A stretch of 64,000 nt of DNA from Microvelia longipes (lineage: Eukaryota; Arthropoda; Insecta; Hemiptera; Veliidae). Of this stretch, positions 11,300-24,724 are shown piece after piece. The stretch is from positions 56,483,080 to 56,547,079 of the forward strand of contig JACMZG010001863.1 in NCBI GenBank assembly GCA_018340805.1, given 5' to 3'. A model generated the notes under the pieces. That model was given only the letters and a program-made list of their open reading frames with translations. It searched no databases and was not told the origin of the DNA. The position numbers and the translations under genes were made by a program. Position 1 is the first letter of the stretch. Every line of letters starts with the position of its first letter.

Positions 11300-12105
11300 T
11301 GTCAAAAATATAACGTTCTCATAACGGTCGGGAACTTGATGGGAATAATACGTTAGGCATATGTGTTTGGATCTCATAACGGTCGGGAACTTGATGGGAA
11401 TAATACGTTAGGCATATGAGTTTGGATCTCATAACGGTCGGGAACTTGATTGGAATAATACGTTAGACAATATGTGTTTTCTCATAACGGTCGGGAACTT
11501 GATGGAATAATACGTTAGACAATATGTGGATCTCATAACGGCGGAACTATTGGAATAATACGTTAGACAATATGTGTTTGGATCTCATAACGTCGTCGTT
11601 AGACATATGTGTTGGATCTCACAACGGTCGGAACTTGATTGGAATAATACGTTAGACAATATGTGTTTGGATCTCATAACGGTCGGGAACTGGATTGGAA
11701 TAATACGTTAGACAATATGTGTTTGGATCTCACAACGGTCGGGAACTTGATTGGAATAATACGTTAGACAATATGTGTTTGGATCTCACAACGGTCGGGA
11801 ACTTGATTGGAATAATACGTTAGACAATATGTGTTTGGATCTCATAACGGTCGGGAACTGGATTGGAATAATACGTTAGACAATATGTGTTTGGATCTCA
11901 CAACGGTTGGGAACTTGATTGGAATAATACGTTAGACAATATGTGTTTGGATCTCACAACGGTCGGGAACTTGATTGGAATAATACGTTAGACATATGTG
12001 TATGGATCTCATAACGGTCGGGAACTTGATGGGAATAATACGTCCGACATGTGTTTAAATATTATAACGGCTAGGTGCTTTATTGGAATACATCGTAATA
12101 AATAT
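11300..12105. repeat. Minisatellite, 56-bp unit, about 13 copies
   Basis: The unit contains ctcataacggtcgggaactt, attggaataatacgtta and gacaatatgtgtttggat. Alternating forms (cataacgg and cacaacgg) suggest higher-order duplication. Units near 11530-11625 are shortened. The last copies (12010-12105) decay gradually. Confidence 0.95.
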
Positions 12106-12155
12106 GATTTGGAATATCCATTTCAACAAGATTTTAACTGAGTGTGGGTTGTGGT

Positions 12156-12245
12156 GAAAACAACTAGTTCCTGAAGCAACTAGTTCCAAATAGTTCCTGA
12201 AGCAACTAGTTCCAAATAGTTCCTGAGTTCCAAACCTGAAGCACG
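12156..12245. repeat. Short tandem repeat around aactagttcc
   Basis: The words tcctgaagcaactagttcca and aatagttcctga recur three to four times within 90 bp. Confidence 0.75.
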
Positions 12246-12800
12246 AAATCAGTTAAAATCATTGAGATGAGCGTACTTTTTAATAAAAAAAATATATATT
12301 CCCAAGTTGCAAGTATGGTATAATTTTCTCCAAGCGCCAGATTGCTAAACAAACGCTTTAACACACAATGGAAAACGTCAATAAAAATTTAAAGAGGTGA
12401 AAAAATTCGTTCTTAGAGAACAGTGCTCAAACTATACGAGCTGTGAAATTGTATCTCTCTATTTTGTTTACACAGGTCGCCAGATGTCTCTTTGCTCTTA
12501 ATTACAAAGACCATTACTTTTGAAATTTCGCTTCCGTTCGCAGATTCAGCAACATCAAACAATCTAATTTTACTTTCGATTCCTATTTAGGAAATTTCAT
12601 TCATTCTAAATTCGTATTTAAAGGGAATTCACCGTAAATTAGAATCTAGGTCGATTACATTTTCTATTCTTAACCAATAGTTAATGAAGCAAATAAAAAT
12701 ATAAAATTGTATTAATAGGATAAACAAAACGTACGGTCTGAGACCTGTTTCTGTGAAAAAAATCGACTTCATTGGATCAATGCTAAACACAATTGTAGTT
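12246..12800. other. No recognisable feature
   Basis: AT-rich unique sequence with no coding frame or repeat evident. Confidence 0.5.
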
Positions 12801-12802
12801 AT

Positions 12803-13028
12803 TTCTTATCGATAGTAAGAAAAAAAATATATTGTGTAATATTTTTTTTTCTTATCGATAGTAAGAAAAAAAATATATTGTGTAATATTTTTTTTCTTAT
12901 CGATAGTAAGAAAAAAAATATATTGTGTAATTTTTTTTTCTTATCGATAGTAAGAAAAAAAATATATTGTGTAATATTTTTTTTCTTATCGACAGTAAGA
13001 AAAAAAATATATTGTGTAATATTTTTTG
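12803..13028. repeat. Minisatellite, about 45-bp unit, 5 copies
   Basis: The unit contains ttcttatcgatagtaagaaa, a short palindrome, and tatattgtgtaat. Copies are nearly identical except for T-run length, and one has gacag for gatag. The frame across it (12878-13105) is repeat translation. Confidence 0.95.
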
Positions 13029-13336
13029 TAATTATCCTGGTAATATTTAATTTAATGATGAATTATGATTTAATATTTAAAAATAAAAACTATATTTTTT
13101 ATTAATCACAAGCACATTTGAACATTACTAGCACCTAGCACTGCTTAACATACATTGAAGACAGAAAAATTAGTAAAAGAAAAAAAATTATTTAAATGTT
13201 ACAGCAATATTGACTTAACGCGATAAGATGTGACTAAATTAAATTAGGTACAATTAATGTTGCACCTTAAGTGCAACAATTATGTTAGTGAACCAGCTTC
13301 ACGCCAAAGATGTTACAATTCTAAGGTATGGAAAGC

Positions 13337-13342
<6 letters not shown>

Positions 13343-13381
<39 letters not shown>

Positions 13382-13386
13382 TGTGT
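13343..13386. repeat. (TG)n microsatellite
   Basis: About 20 TG units with one break. Confidence 0.95.
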
Positions 13387-14185
13387 ATGTATATATCCAA
13401 TGTGGTTAGCTAATACAAGCTATAGAGAGTAAGGCTCTGATACTCATACCTTTTTAAGAACTCCCTGCACTACTCCTACAATATTTGTTGCAATTTTGTG
13501 CACATGGACAACAAGTCTAGCATCTTTCGAGTTTCGATATGATGGTTAGTAAACTTAGTTTTAACTCCCTAACTTACTTTTACTTCATTAGCGTAATTAT
13601 TTGATGAAACTTCGTTAAAACTTATGCGACTTCTAATATAATTTATCTATATTTATATTTTTTTAAAATCTTTTTAAACGTTTATACTTATATAAATAGC
13701 TATTTCTATAAACTTTTATTTTTTATTTATTCATTATATTTTTTAATTTAATTTATTTTTTCAATATAACTTATAATAACACGGCCATTTCCGCTCACTA
13801 GTTTATCTCATGCGGGAATGCACTAAAGAATTATGTATAATTTATATTTTGTAAGAATTTTAGTGGAATAAAGGAATTTTAATTTTTTATTTTATTTATA
13901 TACATCGTACCGAATGATTGATCATAAATTATTACATCCAATTAATCATTTCAAAATTGTGATCCATCTTATCGCTCAAACAACATACCAAAGTGAATTG
14001 AAACAAGTGAAAGTTGCAGACTTATCCGCTACGCGCTGGGAGAGCGCTGTTATCTGCAAATTCTGAAAGGAATTTGAATGCATAATAACATTGCCTGGCT
14101 AACCAGTTCTTTTCATGTCAATCCGAAATGGAATGGTGAAAGGAGGAGAAATTGCTTCTAAATATTTTATACTATGCATTTGAGT
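13387..14185. other. No gene seen
   Basis: Very AT-rich at 13610-13780. The rest is unique sequence without coding character. Confidence 0.5.
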
Positions 14186-14189
14186 TTTT

Positions 14190-14465
14190 TCGTTCGCTCT
14201 AAAAGGATTACGCGTCTCTAAAAGGATTACGGTCGTTCGCTCTAAAGGATTACGGTCGTTCGCTCTAGAAGGATTACGGTCGTTCGCTCTAAAAGGATTA
14301 CGGTCGTTCGCTCTAAAAGGATTACGGTCGTTCGCTCTAGAAGGATTACGGTCGTTCGCTCTAAAAGGATTACGGTCGTCGCTCTAAAAGGATTATTTCG
14401 CTCTAAAAGAATTCCGACCTTTCGCTTCATACGATTCTGGTCGATCGTTTTAAAAGGATTCCGAC
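14190..14465. repeat. Minisatellite, 24-bp unit, about 12 copies
   Basis: The unit contains ttcgctctaaaaggattacg followed by gtcg. The array is regular in the middle and decays at both ends (14400-14465). Because 24 is a multiple of three it stays open in frame, which explains the 62-codon minus frame. Confidence 0.95.
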
Positions 14466-14964
14466 GTGTTTACAGCCCTTTATACGGCATATTTAACACC
14501 TCATACATTTATCGTTAGCTCTTTATTTATAACAACTATTTAAATAAGGCGTAACCATAAATTTCATAATATTCGAATGATAGTGGGATCATTTAAATGT
14601 CCTTCTAAAATGGAATCAACACTGCATATGCTAATTCATCTACAGCTGAAATTCCCAATTTTCGTAGGGAATTTGTTCCAAAATTTTCCAAATCCGAATC
14701 GAAAGGTATAAATAGAAAGGAGCAACTAATGGTTAAGTAAAACTTGATTAGCTAAATCCTTTGTACACGATATAGGAGCCCTAACTGATCCTGATCACTA
14801 GCCTGGTTTTTCAATTTGGTTCACCTGGTTCACCAATTTTCCAACTATCCAGCTCAAAGAGGCTTTATGCCCAAATTCAAGTACACTACCTTCTTTCTCA
14901 ATATGAGTAAAATTGATTCCCAAGTCGATTGGATAATATTCAGTTTTACGCAGTTTGACATTGG
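14466..14964. other. No recognisable feature
   Basis: Unique sequence with no coding signal seen. Confidence 0.45.
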
Positions 14965-15022
14965 TCCTAGGTCTTTGACATAGGAATCGATAACTGATTC
15001 CTATGTCAAAGACCTATAGGAC
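14965..15022. repeat. Long perfect-stem hairpin
   Basis: The arm cataggaatc pairs with gattcctatg, and aggtctttga pairs with tcaaagacct. In all about 26 bp pair with one bulge around a loop of about 7 nt. It is the size of a small MITE relic or a small-RNA precursor, and is not a known miRNA to me. Confidence 0.7.
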
Positions 15023-15900
15023 TAATAAACTCAATTAATAGTTGTTTAAAACTGATTCGAAGTCAATAACCTAGCAATAATTCTAAGAGATTAGAACCTA
15101 GAAAGTTCCCCTTTGAGATATCAATTGCCAAATTTCTCATTTCTACAATGAAATCATAAACTTCAACCCAAACTTCTCGAGGGGTTATTGTACATAGGAT
15201 TGGGTTACAAAACTAATATACAAAATGCATGACTTTCTCGCCAGCGACTGACACAAGGACGGACTTCAAAACTCAACGCAACATATAATTAACTCCTTTG
15301 AAACCTGATCTGTTCTGAATGTGAAAGAATCCTGCAAGGAGATGCTTAGCCAGGTCAGGTTCTCGGGATGTCTCATTAGTTAACATCTCGTCGGACTGAA
15401 TCCTTTGCTTGATCACTTTTACCTTTCTTAGAGCTTCTTTTAACTTCTTTCGACTGAAATTCTTGCATTTAATCTTCTCGTAATTTCATCAAGTATTTTG
15501 TTGAACTAAACGAAATTTACTTTCAAGGGCACATTTCACAGAAATTACAATTTTCCTCTTCAGTTGCATAACGCCGCAATACTAACTTTTAATAAACATT
15601 TAATACATATGAACATTTAATTTCACAAAGAGATAAAGTTTATTTTGTTTGCCTTAACCCTCAACAGATATGTCATGACTAAAGTGCCAGGATCAAATAG
15701 ACACAGTGAATGGTTTTACTAATTTATCACACAAATATTCGTTAACTGGATATATTGAAACAAAGCTGGTGTTACATTAATATAGATTTTAACCTGACAC
15801 GTTAACGTCAAAGGTTAAGACAACATATAAGCAATTCCAGTGAAATGAGGCTAGTTGTCAACCTCTGTGGTTAACTCACTTGTGAAAGCCGGCACTGTTA
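15023..15900. other. No gene seen
   Basis: Unique sequence. Several weak frames lack coding character. Confidence 0.45.
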
Positions 15901-15902
15901 TA

Positions 15903-15983
<81 letters not shown>

Positions 15984-16014
15984 TATATATATATTATATA
16001 TATAATAATGCCCG
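15903..16014. repeat. (TA)n microsatellite
   Basis: A long TA tract flanking SINE1 at 16008-16183. TA repeat resumes on the other side (16182-16228), so the SINE appears to sit within a TA array. Confidence 0.9.
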
Positions 16015-16183
16015 TATAGAGACTTGCGGCTCATCAGGGATAAGCCGTAAGTAGCAACCGTTACGGTCAGAGTGTATTCTAAAACTGAGAGCGTAACCTG
16101 GGATGCGAACCCCAGACTTCCGTGAGTGTCAAAGGTCAGTGTAAAGACTAACGCCTTAACGACCTCGGCCACGGAGGAGGTCA
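16008..16183 (-). mobile_element. SINE1 (tRNA-derived), minus-strand copy
   Basis: The reverse complement starts cctccgtggccgaggtcg. It has an A-box-like tggccgaggtcgttaaggcg (16171-16152) and a B-box-like ggttcgcatccc (16111-16100). It continues with a body containing acgctctcagttttagaat and tgatgagccgcaagtctc, and ends in an ATT-type tail. The same order is seen at 42871-43054 and 57479-57715, which establishes it as a family. The head resembles a class II (Leu/Ser-like) tRNA. Confidence 0.75.
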
Positions 16184-16194
16184 TATATATATAT

Positions 16195-16226
<32 letters not shown>

Positions 16227-16227
16227 A

Positions 16228-16453
16228 TATTCATGTACTCATGTATATAATATATAATTCCGAACATTCTCTAACGTTATATCGATTTTGAAGAAAACTG
16301 TGTACAATAATCGACTTCTAAAATGTCCAAAGGCTGCTGTTAATCAAATGTGTTAAACGCCATTAACCCACAATAATGAGTCGCCAAACATGTCTAGAGT
16401 CCACGAAATAATGAGTCGCCAAACATGTCTTGAGTCCACGAAATCTGGCAATG
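16228..16453 (-). mobile_element. R6 element, short copy with 2 internal minisatellite units
   Basis: It matches the reverse complement of 31260-31735: tactcatgtat, gaagaaaactgtgtacaata, atgtccaaaggctgctgtt and taacccacaat. These are followed by two 35-bp units with gagtcgccaaacatgtct and gtccacgaaat (16374-16443). Similarity to the other copy stops shortly after ccacgaaatctgg. Confidence 0.75.
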
Positions 16454-17268
16454 GAGAGACAAAAAGACATCATCAGTGGCGATAAAAAATGATGCGGCTG
16501 TGCTAGTTAACCACTGTGGATATTTTGATGATTTATGGTAATGACTAGAGAGGTAAAAGCTGTTGGGATTTTATTATCAGTGCACTCTACGGCTCTAATC
16601 ACCATATAAATAAGACATAGATTGTCAGTTTCAAATCAGAGCCGTAAGAATTATAAGAGATGGTTCACACTCTCATAGGCTAGGAAAGTTGTAAGTAAAT
16701 CCAAATTCTCACGTTTCAGATCCTAAAGAAGAGTGGAGCGTGTAATATTCACACAGTTTTGTAATTATAGTACAACCTCTTAACTGCATGGAGTTTACCA
16801 GACCGTTTTGTTGTCTTATTTTCTTTTCATTTAATTACAGGTATAATAGTTTAGACTAAACTTTTTTTATTACCTCCAATAGTTGTGTTTCTAGTTTATG
16901 CCCCAAAAATAATTATGATGGGTAGATCATTTTTTTACAAGGTACATAAATATTAAATATAAATATTATGCAAATTTAGAGATTTCAAGAAAAGATGAGC
17001 TAATAGGTTAGGGTCATAGGTTCTAAAAGACCCCTATAGTGGGCATGCACACCTATACTGGCCATGCTCTGCCAAAGGCTCACACATTACCACAATTTAT
17101 TACGCGCAATTATATTAATATTTAAATACAATATAAGCTCAATGAAAGTATAGTTATTGAAACTATACTCAGTACTTAATAGACCGCAAAATTATAACAA
17201 ATAGAGCCAATCGCTTTTATATTCGTAACCGCTTTAATATTATAGAGTATCGCTTTAAGAATAAATAA
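16454..17268. other. No gene seen
   Basis: Unique sequence with no recognisable coding or RNA feature. Confidence 0.45.
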
Positions 17269-17269
17269 T

Positions 17270-17855
17270 TTTATGCACCGCACCAGACTGATGCTAAATT
17301 TGTGCACTACTCCACACTCATGTTAGATTTGTGCACTACGTTAGACTGGTGTTAGATTTATGCACTGCGTCAGATTCATGTTAGATTTGTGCACTACTCC
17401 AGACTCATGTTAGATTTGTGCACTGCGTCAGACTGATGTTAGATTGTGCACTGCGCAGAGATTTGTGCACTGTCTTAGATTTGTGCACTGCGCCAGACTC
17501 ATTTATTGTGCACTGCGCCAGACTGCACATGATTTGTGCACTGCGCACTCATGTTAGATTTTGTGCACTGCGCCAGACTCATGTTAGATTTGTGCACTGC
17601 GCCAGACTCATTACACTGCGCCAGACTGTAATAGATTTGTGCACTGCGCCAGACTTATGTTAGATTTGTGCACTGCGCCAGACTCATGTTAGATTTGTGC
17701 ACTGCGCCAGACTCATGTTAGATTTGTGCACTGCGCCAGACTGTAATAGATTTGTGCACTGCGCCAGATGTTAGATTTGTGCACTGCGCCAGATCATGTT
17801 AGATTTGTGCACTGCGCCAGACTCATTACTGCGCAGATGTTAGATTTTAATGAGA
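17270..17855. repeat. Minisatellite, 29-bp unit, about 20 copies
   Basis: The unit contains atgttagatttgtgcactgc and gccagactc. Many units carry internal deletions (17440-17600 and 17750-17850). Early copies differ (ctccacactc, gttagactgg), so the array grew from the diverged left side. Confidence 0.95.
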
Positions 17856-17994
17856 GTTCTATTGTGCAAAATTCTATTTCGCATATTATGTAAATAACGT
17901 TTACTTTTTATGTAACTAAATAATTATTTAATAAATAAAAACTTATTATAAAAAATATTCTCTGGACAGCACCTAAAGGTTGATTTTTGATCCA

Positions 17995-18178
17995 AGTTTC
18001 AACTCTCGGGAGCTATGCAAATTACATTCACACACTCACAGACAGACAACTTTGTAAAAATCACCCAGGAGGTATTAGAGAACACCTGAAACGGATAACA
18101 AGGTGAAATCTCAGTTTTAGACTTTTAGTGCAAACATAATACTTTTCCTATATACCTACGGTAAAGGAAAGTAAAATA
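17995..18178 (+). repeat. R3 dispersed repeat, plus-strand copy
   Basis: It holds gggagcta, acagacagacaactttg, acctgaaacggata and aatacttttcctatatacc, ending in the hairpin and an A-rich tail like the other R3 copies. Confidence 0.65.
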
Positions 18179-18179
18179 C

Positions 18180-19078
18180 AGAATTTTCCTGTAAAATACA
18201 ACGTAACGATGCTTAAGATAACTTTTTTTTTCTTATCTTACAATCCTAAACCTACTGCGATAGTTGAGGAAAAGAAATAAAAACTAGGACGTGCTCAAAG
18301 TTGTATTTCAGCACACTCTGTGCGTAGCAGATTTCAGTTTAATTTGATATGGAAAAACTATAGACATGATAAAAACCCAATAAAAGAAATAAATTGAGAT
18401 AAATATTCAATAAAATCAAGTCTTGATACTTTAAAGCTTAATACGCTCACATCACAGCTGTGGTCATATGTTTCACAGCTTTCAGCGTGACAAGAAATAA
18501 ATGAAAAATGGAGATTAAAAAAAAAATGAAAAATGAAATAATATTTCCGACAAAATAAATTGTTTACGCTTTAGTGTGAGTTAAAGGAAGAGTAATGAAG
18601 ACAAGTCAAAAAATTTGACTCGTGCAAAATAGATATAGATAGACAAGGTTACCGCTACACACTGTAATGTCAACAGAATATATGTCGACGGATTGTAGAA
18701 AAAGTAAAGTGTCGAACTTGTGATAAAATAATACCACAGTACAAAGTGTTTGAACTTTATTGAAGTTTTATTTTATGTGAATAATAAATTTATATATTTA
18801 AATATATTTTTGAATACATAAGAAGGTATATAATATGGTTAAGGGAGAGCAGGACAGTTTTACGACCTAACGTAGGTGGCAGATTCTATTTGTATTTCAT
18901 TGAATTTGTCGCCGAGGTTAAACTCGTTACAAAATTACTTTATGAGTTTTTTTTATTTTTCTTTTGAAGTTTTACAACACTTTGAAAAGTTTCAAGACGC
19001 AATATATATGATATCTGCGACGTAACAGATAGTTTTTTAAATTGAAGACTCAGCTACCATCGATACTTGCTGTTGGAT
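18180..19078. other. No gene seen
   Basis: AT-rich unique sequence. Confidence 0.45.
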
Positions 19079-19089
19079 ATAAATATCCC

Positions 19090-19124
19090 TGGACCGGTTT
19101 CGGCACAACGCCATCATCAGTAGG
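19090..19124 (-). ncRNA. Hammerhead-like motif, degraded
   Basis: The reverse complement reads ctgatgatggcgttgtgccg followed by aaaccgg. That is a CTGATGA box, a small GGC/GCC stem and GAAAC, the core order of a hammerhead ribozyme. The base next to each box does not pair well, and no helix III is obvious, so activity is doubtful. Similar CTGAWGA-hairpin-GAAA motifs lie at 50726 and 60841. In animals such motifs occur in Penelope-like elements and other retroelement ends. Confidence 0.3.
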
Positions 19125-19173
19125 CGGGGCAACACTCAAGCTCTCATCTAAGTTATATCAGTGAATTACTTCT

Positions 19174-19248
19174 AGTCTCAATGAGCACGACGAGCCCTCT
19201 GAAGATGAGGAAAGGAGCAGGAGATGGCTCGTCGTGGTCATTGAGACT
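19174..19248. repeat. Inverted repeat, 23-bp arms
   Basis: agtctcaatgagcacgacga at 19174 pairs with tcgtcgtggtcattgagact ending at 19248, with one mismatch. The arms are separated by a purine-rich loop of about 29 nt containing ctgaagatgaggaaag. Confidence 0.75.
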
Positions 19249-19289
19249 TCTGCTTCTTCAACATACGGTAAATACAACATTTCTAAGTT

Positions 19290-19490
19290 TTTTTTTAACA
19301 TCGCGGAAGCTAAACCGCACGGTTATACCTCAGGCCCTTTAGAAAAAGTCCCTTGTGTAGAGATTGTTGTTTCGTGTTATTTGTTGTTTCAGTATTTCAT
19401 GGCATTTTACCACGTATTTAGCAAATTTTCATCATGTGGATCGCTTCGCGGCCACCTAGCCACACAGGCCCGCTTTGGCTCGTTATGACT
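19290..19490. repeat. Fragment related to the left part of R5
   Basis: ccacgtatttagcaaatttt, cttcgcggccac and acaggcccgctt match the stretch at 22840-22980 next to R5 copy 2. No further part of R5 follows. Confidence 0.55.
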
Positions 19491-19574
19491 CCTTATTTAT
19501 GGTCTAACTGTAATGGAGGAAGAGATGCCCTCCTTAACTAACCCTCGCCACTCAAATAGGTCAATGACATACGA

Positions 19575-19577
<3 letters not shown>

Positions 19578-19651
<74 letters not shown>

Positions 19652-19663
19652 TATATATATTTC

Positions 19664-19748
<85 letters not shown>
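19578..19748. repeat. (TA)n microsatellite
   Basis: About 170 bp of TA with a short ttcg interruption at 19660. The frame over it is an artefact. Confidence 0.95.
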
Positions 19749-19749
<1 letters not shown>

Positions 19750-20084
19750 TACTTTTTATTTCTTCTCTTCTATAGGAGACAAGGAAGCAAAACTTAAAAT
19801 AAGAAATAAATTAAATAAATAATCTATAAAACATTATAAAAAACTAGAAATAATTCGAGATAATTGATGACAAAATAGCTATATTTATAACCTAAGTTGA
19901 AGGTAACATGAGATAACCTTCGAATGAAACAAAACATATTTCTTTTAATGTCACACATATTAACTTTGAGACAAAATATATCAATAAGTATTTATCTAAA
20001 TTTATTTCTTGCGGAAATTTAATGATAATTATCTACATTTTATTTATTAGAGAAGGAAGTATGACGTCACAAAATTACTATAGC
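19749..20084. other. No recognisable feature
   Basis: AT-rich. A TGACGTCA site lies at 20062. Confidence 0.4.
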
Positions 20085-20400
20085 TTCGGAAGATATTACT
20101 ATAGCTTCGGAACATAGCTATATTACTATAGCTTCGGAATATTACTAGCTTCGGAACATATTACTATAGCTTTATTACTATAGCTTCGGAACATATTACT
20201 ACAGCTTCGGAAAATATTACTATACCCTATAGCTTGGAACATATTACTATAGCTTCGGACTATAGCTTCGGAAAATATTACTATAGCTTCGGAAATATTA
20301 CTACAGCTTCGGAAAATATTACTATAGCTTCGGAAAATATTACTATAGCTTCGGAACATATTACTATAGCTTCGGAAAATATTACTATAGCTTCAGAGTT
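20085..20400. repeat. Minisatellite, 21-bp unit, about 15 copies
   Basis: The unit is tattactatagcttcggaa plus AA or CATA. Many copies are truncated. Open frames on both strands are repeat translation. Confidence 0.95.
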
Positions 20401-20574
20401 AAAATTGATTCAAAAAATGTTTTTTTGAATTTGAATTGATTTAACAACTGGGTGATCAAGAACAATGATTCGTCATCCGAATTGGCCAGCAGAGAGAAGG
20501 TTATGAATACTTAATTTAGGAAGGGATACATTGTATAATTAAAATTAAATCGGGAAATCAAGAATATATTTATG

Positions 20575-20890
20575 TTCCCTTTATTGATAAAGAAGAGTAG
20601 TATATTTATTGATAAAGAAGAGTACATTTATGATAAAGATAGTAGTATTTATTGATAAAGAAGAGTAGTATATTTATTGATAAAGAAGGTAGTATATTTA
20701 TTGATAAAGAAGAGGTATTTATTAAAAGAAGAGTAGTATATTTATGATAAAGAAAGAGTAGTATATTTATTGATAAGTAGGTATATTTATTGATAAAGAA
20801 GAGTAGTATATTTATTGATAAAGAAGAGTAGTATATTTATTGATAAAGAAGAGTAGTATATTCATTGATAAAGAAGAGTAGTATATTTGT
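20575..20890. repeat. Minisatellite, 25-bp unit, about 12 copies
   Basis: The unit contains tattgataaagaagagtagt followed by atatt. There are several shortened units between 20630 and 20790. Confidence 0.95.
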
Positions 20891-21649
20891 TCTTCAATAT
20901 CATACAGAATTAAGGTGTATTTCCTTAGAGAGAATTATTTTTAGACAAACATTTTGAGGGTATTTTTAGCTAACCTCTAAGCAATAGAATAGCCATCAAT
21001 CTCACATCTGCCTAGATCCATTAGGACTGAGTTATTACTGTTTTTAGAATTCAAACGTTAGATTTCATTTGTAGAGGCAAACAGATTACTGCTGAGTTTA
21101 AAACAAGCTTGACCAACAGGTATGAAATTAATATCCTAAAGAGAACAATGTAGTTTTATTTTGAGAAATGAAAAGTAAGTTTCGAATATGAAGACGAGGT
21201 AACAACATGTAGTTTGAACTCGAGGAATAGCCGAGGATATAAAAAGGCACGAAAGTAAGTTTAGAATAAAATCACATAATCCTTTAAATTGAACAGTTTA
21301 TTTCAATATACATCGTACACGTCTATACTAAGCGTAAATTATGCGCGGTCCTTGACTGCAGGTCTATTAATCAAATTGAAAGGGAGCGGATATTAAGCGG
21401 CTTTAATTCAATGAGTTGACCTTAACAAGTCCTCATGGACATCTAGCTTTATCTAGTATATCTAGATCTAGACAAGGTAGAATGTTTCCATTGCGATAAA
21501 AGCTATTTTCCAATAGAAATTCGCTAAAATTCAGACAAAACACAACATGGCATAAGACTAACAGCTGTTTGGTACCAACAGCTGAACAATGAATGGTCTT
21601 TTTGTACCAAATACGTCTTTTGCGTCATTATTAAAAATAATGGTCTTTG
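20891..21649. other. No gene seen; palindrome at 21560
   Basis: Unique sequence. A short palindrome, cagctgtttggtaccaacag, stands near 21561. Confidence 0.45.
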
Positions 21650-21805
21650 CAGTATAAGTCCTACACCCGAATTTCACCAGAATGATCTCTTTCAGGTGTT
21701 TTTAAGACCACCTGTGTAGTTTTTACCAAGTTCTCAGTCTGTAAGTGTGTCAGTTATCATGGTAGCTCCCAATACGTTTTATGGTGAAGAGTTGAAACTA
21801 ATAAA
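21650..21805 (-). repeat. R3 dispersed repeat, diverged minus-strand copy
   Basis: The reverse complement carries ttgggagctaccatgataac, cacacttacagactg and the aaaacacctga block in R3 order. The terminal hairpin is missing or decayed. Confidence 0.45.
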
Positions 21806-22205
21806 AAATCGATCTTTATGGCCAGTTTTCCTTTAAGGAAAATAATTTTTCTATTTCTCAGTAAAAATTCAAATAATAATAAAACTGTAAAACTAACTAC
21901 TTGGTTCAAACTGAACTTTAGCATTCTGGTAAAATTGAACAAGACTTACAAATGCGCTTAAACCTTTAACTGACTTGCTATAGTAAGATAACTGACTAAG
22001 CTTAAAGATAAGTAACTAAGCTTTAAACTAGTGCAAATAATAGTGCGTACTTCTAATTTTAGAGGCATAGTTTTGTACAACCAACTGGATATTTATGCGC
22101 ATTTCCTTTAAAAAATACAGACAAAATGAGTTACGAGCAGTGCTTGACAATTGAGTAACTGCTTAGGTTCTAAACCATGAACTGGAACCTTAAGCAAGAA
22201 ATAGG
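21806..22205. other. No recognisable feature
   Basis: Unique AT-rich sequence. Confidence 0.4.
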
Positions 22206-22435
22206 CTGTTAAGCACGGAGACACGCATTCTAAATTAAATTCGCCCGACAGCGGACCACCGCGCCGGAATTATTTATTTAGTAGTTGTAAACTTATATAA
22301 TGTAAAAAACTATAAAAATTATCATTCCAACCAGGATTGTTGTTAAGCACGGAAACACGCATCCAAAGGAAATTCGCCCGACATGCGGACCACCGCGCCA
22401 GAATTATTTTGTTATAAATAATCGCAGCTATATAA
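22206..22435 (+). repeat. R7 repeat, two tandem copies about 128 bp apart
   Basis: gttaagcacggagacacgca, aaattcgcccgaca and gcggaccaccgcgcc occur at 22208-22272, and again at 22336-22402 with few changes. A related reverse-strand copy is at 37362-37420. Confidence 0.7.
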
Positions 22436-22764
22436 ATTAAAGAGAAAAACTCTTAACGTAAAATATACAATATGTGTAACTAAAAATGAATCTACTTTAT
22501 AGGAAACAAATTACAATGTTTATACAATAATATACAGGATAACTTTACTCTGTTTTAAACATTAATAACATGGATTAAAACATAAACAGTTAAGTATTGC
22601 GTGCTTAGAGATAGAGGAGGGGGGGGGGTGTAATCTAAGAAGGTCAAGGGCTAATCTAGGGGAGATACAGTAATAACTCGGTGATTCCTACGGTGATTAG
22701 AAAACAAAGGTCTTAAACATATTAGTAAGCATGTTTTTATTAGTGAAAGCTTGTTCTGTGAACT
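22436..22764. other. No gene; poly-G run
   Basis: Unique sequence with a G run at about 22617-22628. Confidence 0.4.
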
Positions 22765-22964
22765 TTTATATTCACGCCACGGTTGAGACTTATCAGTAAT
22801 ACGGGCCTTCGGTCCGTAGCCGCTACGCGGCCTCGGCCCGGGGGCCTCCTAGTGACCGCTTCGCGGCCACATTGTTGTATTTTGTATTAATGTATGGTTT
22901 CACTATCGTTTCTTGTTACATGGCATTTTGCCACGTATTTAGCGAATTTTCACAGACTCGTTTC
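22765..22964. repeat. G+C-rich left extension of R5 copy 2
   Basis: It contains ccttcggtccgtagccgcta, ggcctcggcccgggggcc and cgcttcgcggccac. The end part is shared with 19380-19490, so R5 probably has a longer full form. Confidence 0.5.
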
Positions 22965-24246
<1,282 letters not shown>

Positions 24247-24570
24247 AACTTAAACTTAACTTAACTAACTTAAACTTAAACTTAATCAGGGAGTCGACAG
24301 AGCCTCAACTCCCTCTGTATATTGAGTCAACTATTCATGTTTTACAAAACTCGGTAGTATCAAATGATAAAAATAAAAGACCAATATAGTATTGGTCTAA
24401 TTTATTGGTTCACAATATGAACCAATAAGTTATACCAACCTTCAGAATCAACCTAATTGTAGATATTTATTTATTCTAGTCTAAGGAAAGATATTCCTCA
24501 TCTAAAAAGTGTAACCTTTTAGATGTAAAATGTTTAATGTGTAATTTAATAATGTACATTATTTTACATA
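24247..24570. repeat. Simple repeat and outer copy of a 40-bp word
   Basis: aacttaaacttaacttaact simple repeat at 24247-24287. The word tcaactattcatgtttt plus caaaactcggtagtatcaaa at 24327-24364 recurs at 24723-24761, next to the MITE in the LTR. Confidence 0.6.
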
Positions 24571-24633
24571 TACATTGTTGCAAACAGAGTATATTTCATA
24601 CTAATACATATTTACATCAAATCTGAAATTATA

Positions 24634-24724
24634 GACACAATATAATTGTGCGAGAGACACCAGATGTAGCATTGCATTTGCTTGTTACATTTCCTTGGTG
24701 TCTCTCGCACAATTATATTGTGTC
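24634..24724. mobile_element. 91-bp MITE with 29-bp perfect inverted repeats, nested in the 3' LTR
   Basis: The ends start gacacaatataattgtgcga and continue gagacacca; the two 29-nt arms are exactly complementary. Comparison with the intact LTR shows that foreign sequence occupies about 24634-24772, flanked by aaattata on both sides (8-bp duplication). The inserted unit is thus this hairpin plus about 48 bp ending near tgatatctt. A reversed partial copy lies at 37112-37177. Confidence 0.85.

Noticed and set aside
15939..16184. 81-codon minus frame
   Set aside because: It is SINE1 read through; the equivalent frame is broken in the other copies.
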